12,531 nt of DNA from an uncultured Bacilli bacterium (GTDB taxonomy: Bacteria > Bacillota_I > Bacilli_A > RF39 > UBA660): contig CANQBY010000020.1 in NCBI GenBank assembly GCA_947589695.1, positions 1 through 12,531 on the forward strand, read 5' to 3'. The translations under genes and the position numbers were made by a program. How positions within the stretch are numbered: the stretch's first letter is position 1; the number at the start of each line of letters is the position of its first letter. Positions 1 through 4,262 of the stretch are shown one piece after another. The notes under the pieces are model-generated. The model worked only from the letters and a program-made list of their open reading frames with translations, searched no databases and was not told the origin of the DNA.

Positions 1-1050
1 GGAGCTCTTCTTTTAATTGTAAGTTCCTTTTATTTCGTCTATCAACTAATTAGTAAATATTTTAAAAACACTTCTTATATCTATTATGCTTTATTAAGTA
101 TTTTCTTGTTATTTGCAAGTGGTTATACTTCTTTTATTGGTTATCCCACCATTTATAGTCTTCCTATTGTTTTTGGAGTATCTTTTGCCCTGCTTGGTTT
201 AAGTTTTTGGTTAAAATCAACCTCTACTAAAAAATTAAATAAAAAATATTTACTCTTCGGAAGTATTTGTATGGCTCTAACCGCGGGTTGTCGTCCTCAG
301 ATCTTATTAACTAGTCTCTTCGCTTTTATTATCTTTAAAGATTATTATTCCGATTTAAAAACTATCAAAAAGAATATCCCTAATATTTTAATCTTTTTAA
401 CACCGTTTATCATTATTGGTTTATTTCTTATGTATTACAATTATGCTAGGTTTGGTAGTATCTTTAATTTTGGTGCTAACTATAACTTAACTACAAATGA
501 TATGACGAAAAGAGGCTTTAATTTCCATCGTATTTTTCTAGGTTTATATTACTTTTTATTTAATCCCGGTAAAATAACTACTATCTTCCCATTTATAATG
601 AAAGAAAACATCTATACTACTTATATTGGTAAAACTATCTATGAAAATATGTATGGTGGTTTCTTCTTTATAAATATTATTTGTCTCTTAGGTTTATTCT
701 TCTTTAAATTTAAAAAGATAATTAATAATAAAAATCTTTATAATATCTGTTTTATGAGTCTTATTATTGCTTTAATTATCTTAATATTAGATACCCAGAT
801 AGCGGGAATCTTACCGCGGTATTTATCGGACTTTGGTTTTTTAATAACTATTAGTACCATTATTGTTATTTTATCTTTACTAAAGGAAGGAATAAATCTC
901 GATTTTGAAAAACTAATTGTTGCCCTTATCATGATTAGTATTATCTATAATAGTTTCACTTACTTTTTAAATCCTCATGTTTTTGCTACTTATGACTTTC
1001 TAAAAAATTTATATTATAACTTTTATTACACTTTCATGTTTTGGGTTTAA
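1..1050 (+). CDS. Multi-pass membrane protein, possibly GT-C-like glycosyltransferase (5' end outside window)
   Basis: Frame 1 is open from the first base to a TAA at 1048-1050, giving 349 residues, so the gene starts upstream of the window. A TTG at 106 is only an internal codon. The product is almost entirely hydrophobic, with roughly eight or nine membrane helices separated by short loops. It has polar signposts of a kind common in GT-C fold glycosyltransferases and related polyprenyl-sugar-using membrane enzymes: a GCRPQ turn after a helix, an outside stretch NYARFGSIFNFGANYN, and PRYLSDFGFL near the C-terminal end. These resemblances are from memory of the fold, and no catalytic residue can be assigned because the usual N-terminal acidic motif would lie upstream. 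It could equally be an uncharacterised polytopic envelope protein. Arginine codons include CGT and CGG, like the rest of the right-hand genes. A hairpin follows 10 bases after the stop. Confidence 0.85.
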   Translation, partial: GALLLIVSSFYFVYQLISKYFKNTSYIYYALLSIFLLFASGYTSFIGYPTIYSLPIVFGVSFALLGLSFWLKSTSTKKLNKKYLLFGSICMALTAGCRPQILLTSLFAFIIFKDYYSDLKTIKKNIPNILIFLTPFIIIGLFLMYYNYARFGSIFNFGANYNLTTNDMTKRGFNFHRIFLGLYYFLFNPGKITTIFPFIMKENIYTTYIGKTIYENMYGGFFFINIICLLGLFFFKFKKIINNKNLYNICFMSLIIALIILILDTQIAGILPRYLSDFGFLITISTIIVILSLLKEGINLDFEKLIVALIMISIIYNSFTYFLNPHVFATYDFLKNLYYNFYYTFMFWV

Positions 1051-1059
1051 AAGTATTTT

Positions 1060-1110
1060 TTGCCTTTAGTGCAAACCTTATCTAAGGGCAAGTTATATTT
1101 TTATTACTTT
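1060..1110 (+). terminator. Hairpin and T-rich tail after the membrane protein gene
   Basis: TTGCCTTTAG (1060-1069) pairs with CTAAGGGCAA (1082-1091), ten pairs including one G-U, and is followed by a T-rich tract. A second, smaller hairpin, GATAG (1116-1120) with CTATC (1128-1132), is followed by TTTATTTTTTA and may act as a back-up. The right arm of the first hairpin lies at the start of the repeat described at 1085-1553, while the left arm is absent beside the second copy. Confidence 0.5.
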
Positions 1111-1159
1111 ATATTGATAGCTTATGCCTATCTTTATTTTTTATAAATATTTTGAAAAA

Positions 1160-1262
1160 AACAGATTTTTATTAATCTGTTCCCAATTTAATCAAATCTG
1201 TCGCAGATTTATAAATATCTGTTATATTTTTCGTAAATTTCATGCAGATTTAACAAAATCTG
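1160..1262. repeat. Three inverted repeats built from CAGATT / AATCTG
   Basis: AACAGATT-6-AATCTGTT spans 1160-1181, AAATCTG-3-CAGATTT spans 1194-1210, and CAGATTT-4-AAATCTG spans 1245-1262. All arms are perfect. The last ends four bases before the -35 of the toxin-like gene's promoter. Copy 2 of the module keeps only eroded traces here. They could be protein-binding half-sites (an operator array) or small RNA hairpins in read-through from upstream. Confidence 0.6.
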
Positions 1263-1266
1263 TAAT

Positions 1267-1295
1267 TTGACAAAGATTCAAAAAAGTAGTATGTT
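1267..1295 (+). promoter_or_regulatory. SigA-type promoter for the small hydrophobic peptide
   Basis: TTGACA (1267-1272), a 17-base spacer, then TATGTT (1290-1295). Start is expected near 1301-1303, so the RNA would begin close to GCGAGACAC and carry a leader of about 70 bases. This is much longer than the leaders of most other genes here and suits a regulated, structured leader. A small hairpin, AACTTT (1339-1344) with AAAGTT (1350-1355), sits just before the RBS. Confidence 0.7.
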
Positions 1296-1370
1296 TATCA
1301 TGCGAGACACATCTTTAAGGGGGTCTTGGTGTTTGCCAACTTTTAAAACAAAGTTTTAGGAGGTGGTTAT

Positions 1371-1439
1371 ATGAGTAAAACAGATTTTTTAGTCTTTATA
1401 CTTTTAGTAATAATTATCCTTCAAATTATCCTCGGATGA
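1371..1439 (+). CDS. 22-residue hydrophobic peptide, candidate type I toxin
   Basis: An ATG at 1371 follows an excellent RBS (AGGAGG 1358-1363, 7-base spacing) and opens 22 codons ending in TGA at 1437-1439. The peptide starts MSKTDFLVF and is then an unbroken run of Leu, Ile and Val to a final Gly: one membrane-spanning helix with a short charged N-terminus. Single-helix peptides of this sort are typical of type I toxins such as Fst, TxpA and BsrG, which damage the membrane when translated. I do not recognise this exact family. Supporting the call are its own promoter (1267-1295), a structured leader, and a convergent promoter making a short RNA against the 3' untranslated region (1450-1518). 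The stop codon is the only TGA among the gene stops seen here; reading through it would add four codons (W F K V) before TAA at 1449-1451. A leader peptide or small membrane-protein partner are alternatives. Confidence 0.6.
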   Translation: MSKTDFLVFILLVIIILQIILG

Positions 1440-1447
1440 TTTAAAGT
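1423..1447 (+). other. Conserved stem-loop around the peptide stop codon
   Basis: AAATTATC-CTCG-GATGATTT forms an eight-pair stem (one G-U) closing a tetraloop, with the TGA inside the right arm. In copy 2 the stem is identical and the loop is TTCG, a classic very stable RNA tetraloop with a C-G closing pair. The structure outlives the broken reading frame of copy 2, which suggests a role in RNA. Confidence 0.5.
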
Positions 1448-1449
1448 AT

Positions 1450-1518
1450 AAAAATAGCACCACTCTTTTGAAGTGGTGCACCAAAAACATTTTGGCAAGC
1501 ACTATAAGTGTCTCGCTA
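1450..1518 (-). ncRNA. Short antisense RNA, candidate type I antitoxin
   Basis: The predicted start is near 1517-1518 on the minus strand, just after the promoter at 1524-1552. The RNA begins near GTAGCGAGACAC and passes a small hairpin (CCAAAA 1481-1486 with TTTTGG 1490-1495). It ends after a strong hairpin, GCACCACT (1457-1464) with AGTGGTGC (1472-1479), which in minus orientation is followed by ATTTTTATA. That gives about 65-70 bases. It does not reach the peptide ORF (ends 1439) but would be fully complementary to the 3' untranslated region of the peptide mRNA, as in TxpA/RatA and BsrG/SR4. The forward strand has no T-run after the hairpin, so the mRNA probably reads through it into this region. 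Confidence 0.6.
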
Positions 1519-1523
1519 CAATA

Positions 1524-1552
1524 AGTATATAATAATTTTAGATAAAAGTAAA
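1524..1552 (-). promoter_or_regulatory. Promoter of the antisense RNA
   Basis: On the minus strand: TTTACT (1547-1552), a 17-base spacer, TATACT (1524-1529). The same promoter with the same spacing is kept in copy 2 at 3414-3442. Confidence 0.7.
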
Positions 1553-1617
1553 GATTATTTAAACCGGATCTTTCCAACATATGATTAATATATGATAATG
1601 TCTTAAGTGCTAGAATT

Positions 1618-2046
1618 TTATTTTTTTCCACATAACTCATCAATATTAACATGAAATAAATTTGAAAATTTTATTAATACGTCAATTTTTAAGGTTATTT
1701 TTCCAGATAAGTACCGCGAGCAAGTAGATTTATTAAATTTTAGTTGATTTGCAATATCTTCATAAGTATATTTGTTTTTAATTTTTAATAGCAATAAATT
1801 GTTTAAAAGTTTATCGTAATCCAATTCTTTATAATTACACATAGTATAATTTTTTTCAACACCAATTACATACGCAAGAGAAGCTTTATAAAACATAGCA
1901 AGTTTGTCGGCAACATCAAGTGGTACCATTACTTTATTTGTTTCCCAAGCAGAGTATGTTGTATTTTTACATTTTAATAAATTTATAATATCTGTTTGTT
2001 TTAAACTATTATTTATTCTAAGCTTTTTTAAATTATTTAAATACAT
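1618..2046 (-). CDS. Transcription regulator with two XRE-type HTH domains
   Basis: 142 residues; ATG at 2046 preceded by AGGTGA at 7-base spacing. Residues about 5-60 form one Cro/CI-type helix-turn-helix domain (LKKLRINNSLKQTDIINLLK...YSAWETNK). Residues about 83-140 form a second (KNKYTYEDIANQLKFNKSTCSRYLSG...NIDELCGKK). Usually one such domain dimerises on an operator; two in one chain would let a monomer contact two half-sites. No enzymatic, peptidase or ligand domain is present, so it is not a LexA/CI-type cleavable repressor. It lies between the two copies of the peptide module and is transcribed away from a forward promoter at 2125-2153, like a phage-type repressor facing its target. 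An inverted repeat at 2058-2099 overlaps its presumed promoter, which would allow self-control. Targets are unknown; control of the neighbouring module is inference. Confidence 0.8.
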   Translation of the reverse strand: MYLNNLKKLRINNSLKQTDIINLLKCKNTTYSAWETNKVMVPLDVADKLAMFYKASLAYVIGVEKNYTMCNYKELDYDKLLNNLLLLKIKNKYTYEDIANQLKFNKSTCSRYLSGKITLKIDVLIKFSNLFHVNIDELCGKK

Positions 2047-2057
2047 TTATACTTCAC

Positions 2058-2099
2058 CTATCTACTTATATTTTCTCAATTAAAAATTTAAATAGATAG
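2058..2099. promoter_or_regulatory. Inverted repeat upstream of the double-HTH gene, possible operator
   Basis: CTATCTA (2058-2064) and TAGATAG (2093-2099) are perfect inverted copies 28 bases apart. Between them, in minus orientation, is a weak TTTAAA / TATAAG promoter with a 16-base spacer ending close to the RBS. Binding by the double-HTH protein is a guess. Confidence 0.3.
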
Positions 2100-2124
2100 A
2101 TTATTGCAAATGCACGCAACAAAG

Positions 2125-2153
2125 TTAACATTTTTTTAAAAGTGTGATATAAT
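2125..2153 (+). promoter_or_regulatory. Strong-looking forward promoter facing into the antisense strand of the next gene
   Basis: TTAACA (2125-2130), a 17-base spacer, TATAAT (2148-2153), plus the TG of an extended -10 at 2145-2146. Start would be near 2160. The RNA would open with a ten-pair hairpin (2161-2186), then run antisense through the gene at 2180-2434 and could reach the NUDIX gene at 2619. Confidence 0.55.
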
Positions 2154-2186
2154 AAAAAAAGAAATAACAACATTAATTGTTATTTC
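2154..2186 (-). terminator. Intrinsic terminator of the short XRE gene
   Basis: GAAATAACAA (2161-2170) and TTGTTATTTC (2177-2186) form a perfect ten-pair stem with a six-base loop. In minus orientation it is followed by seven T (2154-2160). The stem includes the stop codon at 2180-2182, and the T-run abuts the -10 box of the opposing promoter. Confidence 0.8.
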
Positions 2187-2434
2187 CTAGTTAAGTTTAT
2201 GCGATCAGGTAAGTGTTCTTTAGCAGTCTGGCTTATGAATAATTGAAAAGCTTCTATATCCAAACCATTCGCAATATCTTCTATCTTCTTTAAGGATGGA
2301 TTATGTTGACCTCTTTCTAGTCTGCCTATATAATTAGGACTTGCATTTATTAATTCTGCCAAACTCTCTTGAGTAAGTCCTTTTTTATAACGGTAATATT
2401 TAACATTTTTACCGATTATCGTCTGTAAATTCAC
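2180..2434 (-). CDS. Short XRE-family DNA-binding regulator
   Basis: 84 residues starting at GTG 2434, preceded by AGGTGA at 6-base spacing. The ATG two bases upstream is out of frame and meets TGA at once, so GTG is the start. Residues about 8-65 are one Cro/CI-type HTH domain with the usual pattern: IGKNVKYYRYKKGLTQESLA, then the recognition helix region ASPNYIGRLERGQHNPS and a closing LKKIEDIANGLDI. A 20-residue tail with HLPDRINLTRK follows. Proteins of this size are usually dimeric repressors of mobile elements, restriction systems or competence/stress genes. The gene ends in its own terminator, so it is separate from the double-HTH gene to its left. The forward promoter at 2125-2153 would make RNA antisense to its whole length. 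The product is recognisable as a family, but the target is not. Confidence 0.85.
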   Translation of the reverse strand: MNLQTIIGKNVKYYRYKKGLTQESLAELINASPNYIGRLERGQHNPSLKKIEDIANGLDIEAFQLFISQTAKEHLPDRINLTRK

Positions 2435-2618
2435 ATTGTATCACCTAGTTCTCTAATTATTATGATACGATTTTATATAAATAATTACCACAACCTAACC
2501 TGTAAAGCTAAACTTAACTAATTATTAATAGAAAGGGTACTCAAATAAGAAATGTTGAAAGAAAAAACTGCTGAAATAAATTTCCAGAGAAAAAGGAAAA
2601 TTTAAGGAGAAATAAAGA

Positions 2619-3098
2619 ATGATGAATAATGATATTCAATTTGAAAAAAACAATATAGTTTTTAATTATAGAGTGGCTATAGTTATAAGAAATGGTGAAA
2701 AAATATTAGTACAAAAAGATAATAGAGCTAGTCATTATACTTTGCCAGGTGGCAGATGTGAATTAGGTGAAAATTCTATTAATACTGGAATGAGAGAGTT
2801 TAAAGAAGAAACGGGTATTGACATTACATTAAAAAAGAAAGTTGGTATGATAGAAAATTTTTTTGTTTCTAGTTTTAATGGTAAAAATTATCATGAAATA
2901 TTAATGATTCACGAATATGAATTTAATGATTATAATTTGTATAGTAAATCATCAATTGCAAATATTGAAGAAAAGAAGAAAGAACATTTAACTTATATCT
3001 GGTTAAGTCCATCTGAATTAAAAGAAGCAAACTTTAAGCCTGAAATAATGTTAGAAATGATAGAGAAAGAAGAATTTCAACATTATATATTTGATTAG
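2619..3098 (+). CDS. NUDIX hydrolase
   Basis: 159 residues ending in TAG. ATG 2619 is chosen over ATG 2622 because AAGGAG (2604-2609) is 9 bases from it. The Nudix box is complete: G45-x5-E51-x7-R59-E60-F-K-E63-E64-T-G66-I67. Glu60, Glu63 and Glu64 are the expected metal ligands, preceded by the LPGG turn. The family hydrolyses nucleoside diphosphates linked to another group (oxidised dNTPs, ADP-ribose, NADH, capped RNA and others); the substrate cannot be read from the sequence. No signal peptide, so cytoplasmic. All five arginines are AGA and the flanks differ from the conserved genes to the right, where CGT dominates; with its place between two repeat copies this suggests acquisition. No clear promoter lies directly upstream; read-through from 2125-2153 is possible. 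A terminator follows at 3139. Confidence 0.9.
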   Translation: MMNNDIQFEKNNIVFNYRVAIVIRNGEKILVQKDNRASHYTLPGGRCELGENSINTGMREFKEETGIDITLKKKVGMIENFFVSSFNGKNYHEILMIHEYEFNDYNLYSKSSIANIEEKKKEHLTYIWLSPSELKEANFKPEIMLEMIEKEEFQHYIFD

Positions 3099-3138
3099 AA
3101 GTTATATAGGGCAAGTTATATTTTTATTACTTTACATT

Positions 3139-3169
3139 GATAGTTTCTTAAAAAGAAGCTATCTTTTTT
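3139..3169 (+). terminator. Strong intrinsic terminator after the NUDIX gene
   Basis: GATAGTTTCTT (3139-3149) and AAGAAGCTATC (3153-3163) form an eleven-pair stem (one G-U) with an AAA loop, followed by six T (3164-3169). The equivalent place in copy 1 (1116-1132) has only a five-pair stem. Confidence 0.8.
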
Positions 3170-3261
3170 AAAAATATATTTTTATTAATCCATCTAAATT
3201 TTATTAAATCATATTTATTCTACAAAATATTTTAAAAGAATATCAAATATTTACCACATTA

Positions 3262-3327
3262 AATAAGAAAGACTGTTTAGTCTTCCCTCTTCTAATAATA
3301 ATTATCCTTCAAATTATCTTCGGATGA
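3262..3327 (+). pseudogene. Decayed copy of the hydrophobic peptide gene
   Basis: From 3277 the codons line up one for one with copy 1 (LVF, then the Leu/Ile run, QII, Gly, TGA at 3325-3327) without indels. Upstream, AAT AAG AAA GAC TGT replaces AGT AAA ACA GAT TTT, the ATG position is TTA, and there is no Shine-Dalgarno sequence. One change, Ile to Pro (3286-3288), would break the helix. After the TGA the frame continues TTT AAA GAA TAA, parallel to copy 1. Confidence 0.65.
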
Positions 3328-3334
3328 TTTAAAG

Positions 3335-3408
3335 AATAACAACACCATAACTCAATAAGTAGCTATGGTGCATTGCTAAATGTGGCAAGCACTATACGTG
3401 TCTCGCTA
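3335..3408 (-). ncRNA. Second, orphan antisense RNA (copy 2)
   Basis: The promoter at 3414-3442 would start an RNA near 3407-3408 whose first ~25 bases match the copy 1 antisense RNA with one change, so it could base-pair with the copy 1 peptide mRNA in trans. The hairpin here (CACCATA 3343-3349 with TATGGTG 3364-3370) differs in sequence from that of copy 1 and has a weaker T-tract, so the 3' end is uncertain. Confidence 0.45.
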
Positions 3409-3413
3409 CCATA

Positions 3414-3442
3414 AGTATATAATATTTTTAGATAAAAGTAAA
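3414..3442 (-). promoter_or_regulatory. Promoter of the orphan antisense RNA
   Basis: Minus strand TTTACT (3437-3442), 17-base spacer, TATACT (3414-3419), the same boxes as at 1524-1552. Confidence 0.6.
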
Positions 3443-3462
3443 GTTTAATTTTTTACCGAAAA

Positions 3463-3491
3463 TTGACAATCGGATAAATATTTAGTAAATT
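3463..3491 (+). promoter_or_regulatory. Possible upstream promoter for the ABC operon
   Basis: TTGACA (3463-3468), 17-base spacer, TAAATT (3486-3491). It would give a leader of about 90 bases that contains the operator at 3538-3551. The -10 is poor, so this may be a basal promoter or chance. Confidence 0.4.
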
Positions 3492-3537
3492 AAAAGAGTA
3501 AACTAATAAATGAAATATTTAGAAAAAAGTCTTAAAG

Positions 3538-3551
3538 TAACTTTTTTGTAA
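3538..3551 (+). promoter_or_regulatory. BceR-type operator candidate upstream of the ABC transporter
   Basis: TAACT-TTTT-TGTAA matches the TNACA-N4-TGTAA inverted repeat described for BceR-like response regulators in nine of the ten positions outside the spacer (N counted as a match). It lies inside a wider inverted repeat TAAAGTAAC-6-GTAACTTTA (one mismatch). It ends 11 bases before the -10, covering the -35 region, which is otherwise poor: the layout of an activator-dependent promoter. Confidence 0.5.
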
Positions 3552-3559
3552 CTTTAGCT

Positions 3560-3568
3560 TGTTATACT
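3560..3568 (+). promoter_or_regulatory. Extended -10 promoter directly before the ABC ATPase gene
   Basis: TG (3560-3561), one base, TATACT (3563-3568), with no good -35. Start near 3575 would leave only about 14 untranslated bases, beginning at the GGAGG RBS. Confidence 0.5.
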
Positions 3569-3588
3569 TTAACCATGGAGGAAAAAAT

Positions 3589-4260
3589 ATGGAAATTTTA
3601 AGAACAGAAAACTTAACTAAAATATATGGCTCTGATAACAATAAAGTTGTTGCTTTAGACAATGTTTCTTTTAGTGTTGAAAAAGGGGAATTTGTTGCTA
3701 TTGTTGGGGCTTCCGGTTCCGGTAAATCAACATTACTTCACTTACTTGGGGGTGTTGATAAACCTACCAGTGGAACTGTCTATGTTGATGGTAAAGATAT
3801 TTATAAATTAAATGACGATAACTTGGCGATATTTAGAAGAAGAGAGGTTGGCTTAATTTATCAATTTTACAATTTAATTCCGATTTTAAATGTCATCGAA
3901 AATATTACTTTACCCTTAGATTTAGATAATAAAAAGGTACCCACTGAAGACTTAAATCGTTTACTTAAAGTATTAGGAATGGAAAATCGCCAAAATCATT
4001 TACCCAATGAATTATCTGGTGGTCAACAACAAAGGGTATCTATTGGTCGAGCTTTAATTACTAGACCTACGATAGTTCTCGCGGATGAACCAACTGGCAA
4101 CCTTGATAGTAAATCTAGTGACGAAGTAGTTGCGTTATTAAAACAAGCTAACAAAGAATATAAACAAACTATTATTATGATTACGCATAACTTAGATATT
4201 GCCTCTCATGCCGATCGTATAATTAAACTTGAAGATGGCAAAATAGTTGAGGACAAATAA
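3589..4260 (+). CDS. ABC transporter ATPase, antimicrobial-peptide / MacB-LolD type
   Basis: 223 residues from ATG 3589, chosen because GGAGG (3577-3581) lies 7 bases before it; the frame is open back to a TTG at 3559, but that start would put the RBS inside the gene. All ATPase motifs are intact: Walker A GASGSGKST (40-48), Q-loop Gln92, signature LSGGQ (142-146), Walker B IVLADE (162-167) with catalytic Glu167, D-loop around GNLD, and switch His200. Size and the LSGGQQQR / DEPTGNLD forms are those of the MacB/LolD/BceA subfamily, which powers FtsX-type permeases that do not pump through a channel but move substrates at the outer face or relay mechanical signals. The permease gene follows after 2 bases, so the two are co-transcribed and form one complex at the membrane. 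The operator at 3538-3551 suggests control by the response regulator encoded at 6987. Confidence 0.95.
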   Translation: MEILRTENLTKIYGSDNNKVVALDNVSFSVEKGEFVAIVGASGSGKSTLLHLLGGVDKPTSGTVYVDGKDIYKLNDDNLAIFRRREVGLIYQFYNLIPILNVIENITLPLDLDNKKVPTEDLNRLLKVLGMENRQNHLPNELSGGQQQRVSIGRALITRPTIVLADEPTGNLDSKSSDEVVALLKQANKEYKQTIIMITHNLDIASHADRIIKLEDGKIVEDK

Positions 4261-4262
4261 TT

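Larger units (their letters stand above)
1085..1553. repeat. Copy 1 of a duplicated peptide/antisense-RNA module
   Basis: This segment recurs in diverged form at 3108-3443 in the same orientation. The left 36 bases (1085-1120 against 3108-3143) differ at one position, and the right 61 bases (1493-1553 against 3383-3443) at three. The centre, which holds the forward promoter, the RBS and the start codon, is poorly conserved. The right, best-kept end is the promoter and first bases of a minus-strand RNA. Inside copy 1, TGCGAGACAC (1301-1310) and GTGTCTCGC (1508-1516) are inverted repeats, as are GTGTTTGCCA (1329-1338) and TGGCAAGCAC (1493-1502, one mismatch), so the two ends of a forward transcript can pair with each other. 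A MITE-like element with these as terminal repeats is an alternative reading. Confidence 0.85.
3108..3443. repeat. Copy 2 of the peptide/antisense-RNA module, degenerate
   Basis: Same orientation and order as copy 1, starting ten bases after the NUDIX stop. The left 36 bases, the stop-codon stem-loop and the right 61 bases are kept. The CAGATT inverted repeats, TTGACA promoter, GCGAGACAC leader, RBS and ATG are gone or unrecognisable. This 490-base stretch (3099-3588) otherwise holds only the terminator and the control region of the ABC operon. Confidence 0.8.

Noticed and set aside
738..932. Minus-strand 64-codon frame inside the first gene
   Set aside because: Fully inside a clear multi-pass membrane protein frame; no start signal.
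1160..1262. CRISPR-like or phage-attachment repeats
   Set aside because: The repeats are short inverted units at irregular spacing, without regular spacers, cas genes or an integrase gene.
1301..1370. Riboswitch or T-box in the peptide leader
   Set aside because: No recognised aptamer or T-box core sequence and no terminator/antiterminator pair before the RBS; the pairing seen is with the 3' end of the same module.
1301..1517. MITE or insertion sequence with GCGAGACAC terminal inverted repeats
   Set aside because: No flanking target-site duplication is apparent, the repeated segment extends well beyond these arms (1085-1553), copy 2 has only one arm, and the internal promoters and RBS fit a gene module better. 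Not fully excluded.
1404..1652. Minus-strand 82-codon open frame over the peptide module
   Set aside because: It crosses the antisense promoter, the terminator hairpin and the end of the double-HTH gene, has no RBS, and its composition reflects the reverse complement of those elements.
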